Shown here one piece after another: positions 13,320-27,254 of a stretch of 64,000 nt of DNA. Made by a program: the position numbers and the translations under genes. How positions within the stretch are numbered: the stretch's first letter is position 1; every line of letters starts with the position of its first letter. Location of the stretch: contig CM043869.1 in the NCBI GenBank assembly GCA_023846275.1, positions 38,466,737 through 38,530,736 of the forward strand, written 5' to 3'. The DNA is from Vanilla planifolia (taxonomy: Eukaryota; Streptophyta; Magnoliopsida; Asparagales; Orchidaceae). Below the pieces are notes generated by a model. The model saw only the letters and a list, made by a program, of their open reading frames with translations. It was not told the DNA's origin and ran no database searches.

Positions 13320-13530
13320 AAATTTGGTTGACCCGGAAAGGCCGCACCAAGCCCGCCGAGAGGAGCTCGGCTAGCGCTGGTCAACGGTCAAATCAACAGT
13401 GACTGGCTAAGCCAAGCCCGCCCAAAGCCCGCCGAGAGGAGCTCGGCTAGGTCAAACTGTAGCGCGGTCAACGGTCAATGAACAATGCTTGGCTAAGTCA
13501 ACCCGAACCAGGTGGTGAAGTCCCAGTCAA
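13320..13530 (+). promoter_or_regulatory. W-box and MYB-like motif cluster in LTR 1
   Basis: At least seven TTGAC/GTCAA cores lie here. The paired form GGTCAACGGTCAA occurs near 13379 and 13464, and its complement has two TTGACC W-boxes around an AACGG core. WRKY factors bind TTGAC[CT], and plant MYBs bind AACGG-type sites. The regulatory role is inferred. Confidence 0.45.
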
Positions 13531-13651
13531 GGAAGGGGGGAGCCAACCCCACAGAGGCTCGAAAGCTACAGGGCGCAAATTCTTTATAAAGCAATGCGCC
13601 AATTTCATTTCTGCAGTGTGGGACTAAAAATCCCACCTTATAACTTCGGCA

Positions 13652-13990
13652 GGATCCAAAGGCGCAGATCAAGCCCGCCCAGATCCAACGGGCGAGAATT
13701 GTTTCGAACGGCTGCTTCGCAAGGTTAATCGGCGCCGTTCGTTCACCACGCGGATCCAACGCTCCAGATCAAAATCGAACGGTTGTTTAATCGGCGCCGT
13801 TCATTCAGCGCCCGGATCCTACGCACGGGATTAAATCGCGAAAACGGTAATCGCGAGATTTAATCCGTGCCGTTCGGATCCAACGCTCTGGATTAAGCCC
13901 GAACGGTAAAATGCGTAAATCAATCTGCGTCGTTCGTTTTTGGGCCCGGATAGGATGGTGGCTGCTTTCCGTCCGTTGCCCAAACGGCTA
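13652..13990 (+). repeat. Imperfect GGATCC-headed repeats in LTR 1
   Basis: Units starting GGATCC at 13652, 13752, 13813 and 13876 each carry variants of CGAACGG and GCCGTTCG. Those two words are inverted complements, so each unit could fold or present binding sites in both orientations. Units vary from about 60 to 100 bases. Confidence 0.6.
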
Positions 13991-14040
13991 ATTAATTTTT
14001 GGAGCCGTTGGGGGTGTTTTTAGAGCTCAAATTTAAGCTC

Positions 14041-14050
14041 TATAAATAGG
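14041..14050 (+). promoter_or_regulatory. TATA box of solo LTR 1
   Basis: TATAAATAGG lies at the junction between the GC-rich block and the downstream part of the LTR. It is where the U3/R boundary of an LTR would be expected. Confidence 0.65.
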
Positions 14051-14606
14051 GAAAATTTATGTATTTTTCTGTTTAACCTTTGCTAAATTTTCCAAAGATT
14101 TCAGATCTCAAAATTCGAGCACTCAAGCAAAAACGGTGCATCTAAGCTCAAATAGCAAAGCGGCAAGAAAGCTTTTGGAATTAAAGGTTTTTGAATTGTT
14201 TCTCAATTTCTATCCCTCTAATTTGTCGATTGTGTGTGCCTCCTCTTTTCTCCTATTTCTCTTAAGTTATTTGCCAATTTTTCGTACTTTTCGTTTTGGG
14301 GCAAGTGCATCCCGGCAGTTGTGCAAAAGCCCCGGGTTTGAGTTGAGCCCAGTAAAAACTCAAGTAGGTTTGAGGTGAACCGTAGGAAAAACCTCACTTG
14401 TAATCGGTGCATTTAGTGGATTTTTCCCAACACCGGTTAGGGGTGGACGTAGACTCGGTTTTGAGTCGAACCACTTAAAAATTTGTGTGTTCAACTCTCT
14501 TTACTCTTGCTTAAAGGTTTTTAAGTTTAATTTCGAAATTCATAAAATTTTAAATACACAATTCACCCCCCCCTCTTGTGAGATTTCCTTAGCACGAAAC
14601 ACTTCA

Positions 14607-14611
14607 TGATC
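14607..14611 (+). repeat. Target-site duplication, right, solo LTR 1
   Basis: TGATC matches 12709-12713 exactly. Confidence 0.85.
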
Positions 14612-17600
14612 ATCCACAAAAATAAGGATAACTTAAGAATAAGGAAACTTTTAATAGAATTCCTTAAAGAAAACAAATTTATGACTAATCATATGAGAAA
14701 ATGATTTAAAGGTATTACTTAAGCTACTAAAAGCTCATAAGAGCATATCTTATATTTTATTGATTCATTAAAGAGGGTTACTCATGTTGGAAGCATAACA
14801 CCCTTGTTTTTTATAATGAGACTTCTCTAAAATTTTAGAACAAAAATTTTATAAGGAGAATTTTATTAATAGCCTTCATTTTGCTCCCAATCAAGATGAA
14901 ATAATTCTTAGAATCATACTAAGAATATTGTGATCAAACATAATTGAACATGATCAAGTTAATTTTTCAAAATATATTATTTATACATAAAATTATTAAA
15001 ATAATGATAAAATATTAAAGAGTGTGTCATAATATTAAACCTAATCAAAATATAATCTGAGCACTCCAATATGAATAACTCTTCAAGACAAACTCTATGT
15101 CGTTGAGTTTATGATTTTTTAATTGAATATTTAATTTAACATAAATTTTTAAAAAGTTGGATATAATTATAATGTTGCTTAACATAAGTTTGAAATTTCT
15201 AGAATTTTGACTTAAGTCAAAGTTAATTTATGTAGGGTAAATTTGTAAATAATGGAAAGTTATCGTGCCATGGTAGATCTATACTTTAGAAAATTTTGAC
15301 ATAATTATAATTAGTTTAACATATTATAGATTTACAAATAATGAAATGTCAGAGGAATAAAATGCTAATTTTCACAATTGTGGTTTTTGCGAGCTTATGA
15401 CTTTTTGGGTAGAAACGTATTTCGATGACATTTATGTAATTGAAATAAATGCCACTCAAATAATTGAATAAAAAAATATTTTTTATTTTGCATGTACCTA
15501 ATCCAATCGCATGCATTTGTTTCTCTAATCTTGCGAATTACTAAATTAATAACGACAACTTTTAGCTCGCTTATAAAAGCTAACATGGAAGAAATCATGT
15601 CATGGAAGAAATCATGTTTTGGTTTATGCATGTGGAGGTTGCTGAGTAGTGTTATTGAGAATTATCAAGAGGAGAGCTAAAGAGGTTGCTGAGTAGAGCA
15701 TCATAATTGTGTTACAGTTTTCGATGAGTAGAGAAGAGATAGAAGAAGAAGTTTGCGTAAAGAGTGAACCATTGAAAAGAGGAAGGAGAAGTTTTGAAAC
15801 TTTTGGGAAGGATTTACTATAGCTCAAGGTGGACATCAAAGGCAAAAGGAGGAGGAGAAGAAAAACTACAACAATGAAAAAGCTTGGGAATAATAGTGCA
15901 AGTTGAGCTTTGACAGTTGTGATTTCTCTTTAAGAGTTTAAGGATTATTTCTATGAATTTACTTTGATTTTATGCAAATAAAAAATATAATTATGTTGTA
16001 GGTTTATTAAGAATAGGGTTTAAATTTATTTAGACAAAGTATGGAATGAATTGGTCATGATTTGGAGTAAATCTAAGAGCTGCAAAAGGAGAATTATTGG
16101 CTAATGATGTGTATTGTACATGTATGCTGGTATAATTTATATTGTATGATCAATTTAAAGAAGTAAGCACTAAGATTTCAGACTACTTTAATAAAAGATC
16201 ATATAAGAAAATCATACTTGATGATTTCCTGAATTGTATTACTATGAGAAGAATATAAGTTGCAAGTTCAACTGTCGAGTTCATCACCCAAAGACATAAT
16301 GGATATCATACTTGTATAAAGGTTTATGTTGTTTGATTCATCGTTTAAAGGCAATATCGGTATTAACAATGTATGATTAAGTTCTGATATAATACATATA
16401 GTTTTACTAGTACAATTACAGTGAACATACTAAATGATCCTTTAGGTGCTTAAAGAAAAATTCTGGTGATCAAGATTTTATGAGTACAATGCATTGAATC
16501 ATGTTATTTGATAGAGATAAAGATTTAATTCAAAAGTCAGATAAGTTCGTTAAAAGGATCATACAAAGGCGCTTATGTGGAATATCATATAGTGCTATTA
16601 AGTTGATCGAACTAAATGATTAGTTAGAGTTATGAATAAAATAACTAAGTTTGGAGAAATTAGATATTGCAGTCACACTTATACATTATGTAACATTGTA
16701 AGTAGTGATATCATTGAGGTAGATTAATAGTGAATGTATGATATGATAAAAATCTCATTATGTAAAGAGATGAATAGTGAATTAATCATATCATACGAAT
16801 GGAGTATCACAATAATACGACTAGTTTATAAGATAACATGATGCAAAGAGAATAGGAATCATACAAAACAACATTTTGGGTCATATTTTATGTTCAATGA
16901 GTAATATGAACTATGTTAAAATAAAGTATGATAATCTTAATGATCAAAATATATGTTCATAAGTGATATAAATAATAGAGCACTAGTTTGGGCAATTTGA
17001 TAGTATGATTGGGAGAAAATTCAAAGTTTGATATTATCCTTTTCCTATAGGATGTTCTTAAAGAAAAGTGCTATTAAATTTATCTCATCAGTTTTTTCAT
17101 ATGTGATTACAAGTCAATCCAAAACAAAATACTTTTTTTGGCTAAAAAGCCAGATGGTAATGTCATCAAATTGATGACCAAGTTGGAAAATGAGTTGGTG
17201 AAGCCCATCAAGTGGATTTTTGAATATTGTTAGGTCAATGATGGAGATCATACAAGTATGATAAAAAATCATAATTCTTATTTTTTATAGATCGTATGAT
17301 ACGATGGAGAAACCGTAGGGTATGATGCTATGCAACAACTTAAGGCTTAAGAAAAATTAATATGATTTTAAGTACTTATTAAACATGTAATATATAAGAT
17401 ATATATTGATCACTACATATACATGATATTATAGAAAATAAAAAAATATAATGATTAGAAAAGAAATTTAACTCTTAAATTCAAATAAATAAATCTAATA
17501 CTTTTTATAAAATATGGTAGTAAATTATTTTCTATATTATTTATAAAATGACATCCTTTTCATGAAAAATAAAAGAATATTATATATTTTTTTTTATAAA

Positions 17601-17915
17601 AATTTGGTAATACTGTGATTATTTTATTGAGTTATCACATATTAAGATCTGACGTCTTATGCACGTGTTATTTCTTTATGACATTGTATATTCAGATGTT
17701 ATACCTGAATATAAGGATATTGGTATGTAATATAATGAGAAATTTCATAAATTAATAGATTAAAAAATAATTTGGAATGTAAATATTTAACATGCTTAAT
17801 TATCAATCAAAAAATATAATAAAATACTTGGTATAACCCTAAATACATTATCTTCAAATATTCTCAGACTATATTATGATATCACATGCTATAAATATAC
17901 ATAATAAAGATTAAG
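14612..17915. other. AT-rich decayed repeats, no gene seen
   Basis: No coding domain was recognised. A purine-rich tract at about 15640-15890 resembles tracts near 23830-24090 and 34610-34770 and is probably part of a dispersed repeat. Copies of the 15-bp palindrome described elsewhere lie at 16785-16799 and 17291-17305. The open frames at 15395-15845 are low complexity. Confidence 0.45.
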
Positions 17916-17919
17916 GACA

Positions 17920-18230
17920 ATGCGAGACAATGATAACCTGTCAATATCTATATGATTCTAATATACATGATGTAAGACAAAGACAGTCAAGGGCAATGAT
18001 AGCCTATCTATGTCTACATAATTTGACTATATATAATATAGGACGAGAATAGCTTATATATATCTACACAATTTTATTATACATGATACAAGGTAAGAAC
18101 AAATTAACTATATCTACGTGATATTGCTGTAAATGATATAAGATAAAGACATTTTGTTTATATCTACATGACACTGATATATATGATATATGGTAAAGAC
18201 AGCCTATCAAAGTGAAGATATTCTATTATG
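17920..18230. repeat. Short tandem array, about 50-bp period
   Basis: A unit with 'tatctacatga', a following 'tgatata', and 'taaagacagcctat' repeats about five times. The TATCTAC anchors fall near 17945, 18010, 18061, 18111 and 18161. The last three spacings are 50 bases and the first is longer. Units are diverged. Confidence 0.65.
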
Positions 18231-19600
18231 TAGTTTATGTTATTGATATTTACTTTAAAGAATAAATATTTAAATGGGATATAATTTAGAATATATTTAA
18301 ATGGATTGAAAATAAAATTAATGAGAAAATAATAAATTTATAAAAATAATTAAGCCTTACAAAATGTAATAAATAAAAAAATAAAATAACAAACATAAGT
18401 GTGCATATTCATATTTTTGTTGGATTTATTGATTTCTCGTATCATGAGATATTTTATTATGGTCATTAGTTTTTTAATATCATGATATGACTATATATTT
18501 TTAATTAGAATATTATCATTATGTATATTATTAGTTTATTGATTTACCTATTGAACACTTTTGAGTCTCATAAATATTTAAAACATAGATAATACATCTA
18601 TTACATTGAAAGCTATGAAATTCGATAATATAGATATAGATACTTCTTTTTAGTTGACATAATAGTTAGTCTTTTATTTGGTCATGGGTTTTTGTATTAT
18701 GTGTAAATTTGGATCTAATATGTTTATTATAGTTTTATGTAGATGATGAGATAGAGCCTTGATAGAAAGGGTTCCATGTCAGTGCATCATATGATATGAT
18801 AAATAAAATCAAAGTACAAAGGTAGAGTTATAAATTTATAGGTCAAAAGACCATTAAGAATTTAAGAAGGATAAATGATCTAATGGGAATCATAGTTTAG
18901 ATGGCTAAAATATTAATTGTAAGGGTTCTAATAAATTATTGTTTTGAAATTTAGTTCACCTATTATTTTATTATTATGCAATACTTTTATTATTTCATGT
19001 AAATGCATTAATGGAGTAATCATATTGTATGGCAAAAAATTATAATAGTTTATATTGAGATATGTATAATTTTTGTCCATTAAGTTAATATTGGTTAGCT
19101 TAACTATTTCTCTAGCTTAGAAATTAAAAGTAAAAAGGATGCATAAACAACACTCCATGAAAAATCTAAGAGAAAGGTCGATCTTACTTTTGGCTTTATA
19201 TTTCATTATTTTTCTATGTGTCATATAGTAGATTTGTTTTATAAGATTAAGTTACTATAATATCTTGTTTGATTTAAGATGCATTTGTATCTATTTATTT
19301 CCATACAAGAACATATAGTTTAAGATGGAATGATATTTGCTATCTTTTTATTACAACTAAGAAAGATGATGGTTTTGAAATGATCTTTATTTTGCTACAA
19401 AATAAATTATTTTTACCCTTTTCAAAATAAAAAAAAGTTTTATAAATATTTTAAATATTTTCTTATTTATGAATATGTATCATAACTTTCTACATTAAAA
19501 TAAGTAAAAGTATATTAAAATAAAAGAAAAAGATATTTTATTACAAAATACTTATTTCTTTATTTTTCACTAGTTTCGTGAATCTTAACTTCAAATTGGT
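18231..19600. other. AT-rich stretch, no gene seen
   Basis: No open frame or domain of note. One good copy of the 15-bp palindrome sits at 18786-18800. Confidence 0.45.
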
Positions 19601-19609
19601 CTTTTGTAG

Positions 19610-20170
19610 AGAATCTGCATGTGCAAGGGTGCGAATTTTAGTATGCACGTTTTGTTGCATGAACATAGATTGTGTGCTCCTATGACATGCGCATGTTCTG
19701 CATGTGATAACATCTGTTGCATGCATATTTCACTTGAAATGATAGGTGTACCTATTATGTACGTGATCCTCAAGCATTAATAAGTGTAACCATTAGGCAT
19801 GCATGATGCATGCATGCAATAAGTGGACCTACTATGACATGTGTTGCACGTGTGGCAATGGATCTCGTGCATATTATGCCTCCCTCATGTCATCCATCTT
19901 GCATGGTTTCTAATCCTTAGTCATGCATCATATGCACTACTATGCACATTGAGAAGTCCCTCGCCCTACTATGCTTCTTGCTCTACTACCTTGCACATGG
20001 TCCCATGTGAACTCCTAAGCACAGGTGTTTTGCTTATAGTCCTGAGCTTTATTCCATGTATAGTTGTGCATGTTGCTTATGCTACATTCTGATTGGCTAC
20101 ATGTACTACGATTCCGTGCTGAGTTTGTACAATGCACACTTGTGCATAGTAGCACCATATATGCACTGGT
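19610..20170. repeat. Patch dense in TGCA, CATG and GCATGC words
   Basis: Words such as TGCATG, GCATGC, CATGTG and TGCAC recur many times in 560 bases, including TGCATGCATGC near 19808. Surrounding DNA has few of them. No unit length is obvious. Short open frames on both strands (for example 19841-20092) derive from this composition and show no known domain. Confidence 0.45.
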
Positions 20171-21339
20171 TGGTAAATTTTTATCAAATATTCTCTCTCA
20201 AGCCTTCCTTAAATATAAGTTACTTGATAATTGAATGAATATATAATCAATCTCATGATAAGTTGAGGAGATAAGGAGCATGAATACTCCAAAAAACTTA
20301 AATAATTTTCAAATTAAAGAACATAACAAGCATTTCTTTTCCATTCAATTACAAATCATAATTATACATAAGAAAAATATTCTAAAAGAAAGTACAAATA
20401 CATAAATATTCCTAACAAAATAAAATAATAATAAAATTAAAAAATATAAATAAATAGGAAAACACCTAAAACAAATAAAATGGTTCCATAAATCACATAT
20501 ATGATATGTTATAATCTAATAATAACAATTAACTCTAAACACTCTTTCTTGTGGTTTGGTACACAATTTGTGACAAAATTGAACCTCCTGCATCTTGAAA
20601 TCCAGTGAATTAGATTTATGTCATCTTTTTGACATAATCTATCTTACATCACATACATATTTGGGAATGATTATATTCAAATCGGTTTAAATGATAGAAT
20701 TTTATAAAGAATACTAAAAAAACCTTCTTTAATTATGTACTTTATTATATTATGTTGAAATTTAATATTTAATATATGCTAATATACATATAATAATTAT
20801 AGAACTATATTAAAATATATAATTATTAATAATATTACCTTTTCTTTATGATAAACTTTGGTATATTTTATCATGTTTAGTATATTTTGATATTTTGGTG
20901 CAATTATTTTTTAACAAAATTTTTTAATTTTATATATTCTAATTGTGATAATGTTGCTCAAATGTTTGTAGTCAACTTAGAATGAATCTCAAGTACAACT
21001 ATCATTTGTTGTCGAAATATAAGAGTAGAGATCATATAGATTAACTGCAATTGTAGTTTAATAATATCATAAATGTATAAGATGTTAAACAGGTGGCACT
21101 TTCCTAAGAGCCAAGGTCTTTGTTAAAATTTTCTTGCCAATCAAAGCATAGTAGTCTTTACAAGAACAGCCATTATGGTCGACATGATTATAGAGACAAA
21201 GACATAATCAAGGATAGGTGTGATTGTGTAGCACCTAGGATCAAGGAAGGAGGGGAGTGATTTTCAGATAACATCGCAAAGAGAGGAATCATCAGATAAT
21301 AAGTAATTTCTAATATGCTTTCACATAGATGGGTATTGT

Positions 21340-21340
<1 letters not shown>
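20171..21340. other. AT-rich stretch, no gene seen
   Basis: Nothing recognisable was found on either strand. Confidence 0.45.
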
Positions 21341-24720
<3,380 letters not shown>

Positions 24721-25796
24721 CTTAAAAAATAAACTTAATTTTCAATATAAAAGATTATGTAATAATTTATGTATATACATAATATTGTAAAAAATCTTAA
24801 ATTAAGATACTAGAATTCACTCAACTTTTCTTATTCAACTGTTTATAAGAAAGGAGGGACAAAAAGACAAAGATGTCAACCTATAATGAAAAAACTTTTC
24901 TCTAAAAAATGAAAGTTAAATAACTCTTGTTAGATTATATCACAAACTGTATTATAAAAATCACTAACATCTTTGATAAACTTCTCCATCATCACAAAGC
25001 TATATAGCAAGATAGAATCGATCATTTCTTTTAGTTCAAAATCCTTCTTTTTGTTGTTTGTCATTTTATTCTTCAAGTTCTCTCATAGCCAAGAGAGCTT
25101 AATTACTATATTGTATCATCATTTCAATTATATTTTTTAAATTTGAGATATAAACATTTTACAACAAAAAGATTCAAGTGAAAATAGTGTAGCAAATCTA
25201 CATTTGGTTTAAAAACTTTTATTAATATTGCACATATATGTATTTTATAACTAAAAACTTTTGCATTCAAACTTTTCAAATTTAAGATAAAGATTAGAAA
25301 ATAAAAAAGTATGAAGGTAGTTTTTTATATAATTATTTTTTCTTATAATTCATTACATCTAAATATCAAAAGTAAAGTTGTCATCAAAGATAAAATCATT
25401 TTTGGCATAACACAAGATGAAGGGGGAAGAAATTTTGGCAAGAAGAGACAAGAGGCTTGTCTTGTCTATAAAGCGAAGTAATACTTTCTTGCGTGAGCAC
25501 AAAAGCTTTGCTCTTTATAAACTTACGTTTGGAGGCGGCATTGCTTTTAGTGGAAAAACTCTACCCTAAAAGGCAATTAAATGTTTTTTTATATGCAAAT
25601 ATTCTAACGTACAAGCAAAGTTTACAATGTAATATATAAAATGATGCTTAGGATTTGTTTGTTGTGGATTTTTTTTAAAAAAAAATTAAATTTTTCTCTT
25701 TATTTTGTATTTCAATAATATTTTGAAGCATTACTATTTCTTTTTTAAAATATTTTATCATTTGAAATATTATTTTTTTAATATAAAAAAGTGTAT

Positions 25797-25853
<57 letters not shown>

Positions 25854-26810
25854 TAATTATTTTATTGAAGTAATAGCTTTCAAATAAAAAGTTAAGAAAA
25901 ATATTTTACTCGACATCAAATATGTTTTGGTTGTGTTTGACATTGATATTGTTAAATATTATATTAAATAAAAAAATAAATTTAAAAAATATTACTGTTA
26001 AAGATTATGCATTTGATAAAGATTGAAAGAAATTGTTTCCTTTATTGTAATTACATATATAGTCTTTGAATTCTTTTATAAAAAAAATACTTTTATGATA
26101 GTTTTTAAAACTAGATTGTCTTTTTCTCTAACAATATTTTTTTGTTTCTAAATTTAAAATAATTCAAAAACATAACTTAAAAATAATGTAATTTAACTTT
26201 AAAAAAATACTTTTTTATTAAATATTAAATTTTAAAACACAACATCAATAGTTAGTCTTAAACAAGGTTTTCAAGATTATTCACTAGTTTTAAATTTATG
26301 AAAATATATTCATTTTTTAAAATATCTCTAAAAGAATTTTTAATATTTACAGCTAGAAGAACTATTTTAAAGTCTATTTAATTTTAATCAAGTTTTTAAT
26401 TTTTTTTTCATGTTTAAATATGCTGAACACTAAAAATAATTTTCCAAAATTTTTATATAAAATTAGTATTTTATGCTTTTTAAAAAACTTTTGTCAAACC
26501 TTTTTTTAAAGTCATAGTTCATACGTAAATAGAACTCAAGAATCACTTGTCCTCTTCTTTCTAATGTACACCATTTCATGCCAAAAAGGTTTTAAGGCAT
26601 TTGCCTATCCTTTCTTTTTTATAATCTAAAAGATAATATTTAAAAATATTTTTTCTTGAATAATTTAGAGCAATACTTATCTTTAAAATAAAAGTATTTA
26701 AAAAATAATCTCGTAATTATTAAAAAAAAATACTTATTCGAAACAAATATACTTTTTGGGGAATAAACTAAATAACATTAATTCTAATTAATAACATACA
26801 GAGCCGTCAT
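24721..26810. other. AT-rich stretch, no gene seen
   Basis: No coding domain was seen. It contains the AT microsatellite at 25801-25848 and many A or T homopolymers. Confidence 0.45.
25801..25848. repeat. (AT)n microsatellite, about 48 bp
   Basis: This is a perfect alternating AT run. Confidence 0.95.
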
Positions 26811-26873
26811 TCTTCAGAAGAAGCAATCTCGTGGACCGATGGGTCAGCGCCGTCCTATTGCTGGCCGGTTTAA

Positions 26874-27254
26874 TCACGGGAATTCTCCTCCAGAGGTTGA
26901 CTCCCCCCCGTCGCCATACAACGGTGCCTTCCAGACGCCAGACGTGCACGAAGCTGCCGGCAGTCGGCCGAAGCTCGCCGCTCGAGACATGAAGGGGGGT
27001 CTCATTGCCGTCTTCGCAAAGGAAAGATTTTTATTCGTAAGACAACCGCGGGGAGAGAGCGGAATCAGCGGTATGTCCTTAGAGGGGAGGAAGCCTAGGG
27101 GGAGCAGGAGGACAATGATGGCCAGGGGGACGAAGAGAATCAGCGGCGGAGGTGGCGGAGGCAGGGGAGGCAACACCAACGGCAGGACGACGAGTGCCGT
27201 CGCGAGCACCAACAGCAACAGAACCGCCCACCGCCGGAAATACCGTTCCGCCAT
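26874..27254 (-). CDS. ARGOS/ORGAN SIZE RELATED-type membrane protein
   Basis: The predicted 126-residue protein carries the OSR domain of the ARGOS, ARL and OSR1 family. These small membrane proteins promote organ growth and dampen ethylene signalling at the ER/Golgi. Seen: a hydrophobic segment at residues 9-28, the family's PLVLPPLPPPP signature at 25-35 (Pro run to 37), a second hydrophobic segment at 38-56, then FLPS at 55-58, matching the usual F(M)PS end of the domain. The start at 27254 gives the MAERYF lead-in just before the first segment. The frame is open upstream to a stop at 27305 with no other ATG. Family members normally end soon after the second segment, whereas this frame runs about 68 residues further with no recognised motif. 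The region is GC-rich in an AT-rich desert. A 159-codon frame on the opposite strand overlaps and I judge it a shadow. Confidence 0.83.
   Translation of the reverse strand: MAERYFRRWAVLLLLVLATALVVLPLVLPPLPPPPPPLILFVPLAIIVLLLPLGFLPSKDIPLIPLSPRGCLTNKNLSFAKTAMRPPFMSRAASFGRLPAASCTSGVWKAPLYGDGGESTSGGEFP

Larger units (their letters stand above)
12714..14606 (+). mobile_element. Solo LTR 1 of an LTR retrotransposon (1.9 kb)
   Basis: The element starts TGTTACACCC and ends CACTTCA, flanked by the 5-bp duplication TGATC. No internal region (primer site, gag, pol, polypurine tract) is present, so this is a solo LTR left by recombination. Layout: an AT-rich first 500 bases; a GC-rich block about 13240-14000 with TTGAC and AACGG motifs and repeats beginning GGATCC; a TATA box at 14041; then a transcribed part ending in a C-run plus TCTTG. 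Solo LTR 2 is a diverged sister. Long LTRs with a C-run before the end occur in Ty1/copia elements, but superfamily cannot be proved without the internal part. Open frames inside, such as 13493-13759, are LTR sequence rather than genes. Confidence 0.92.
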
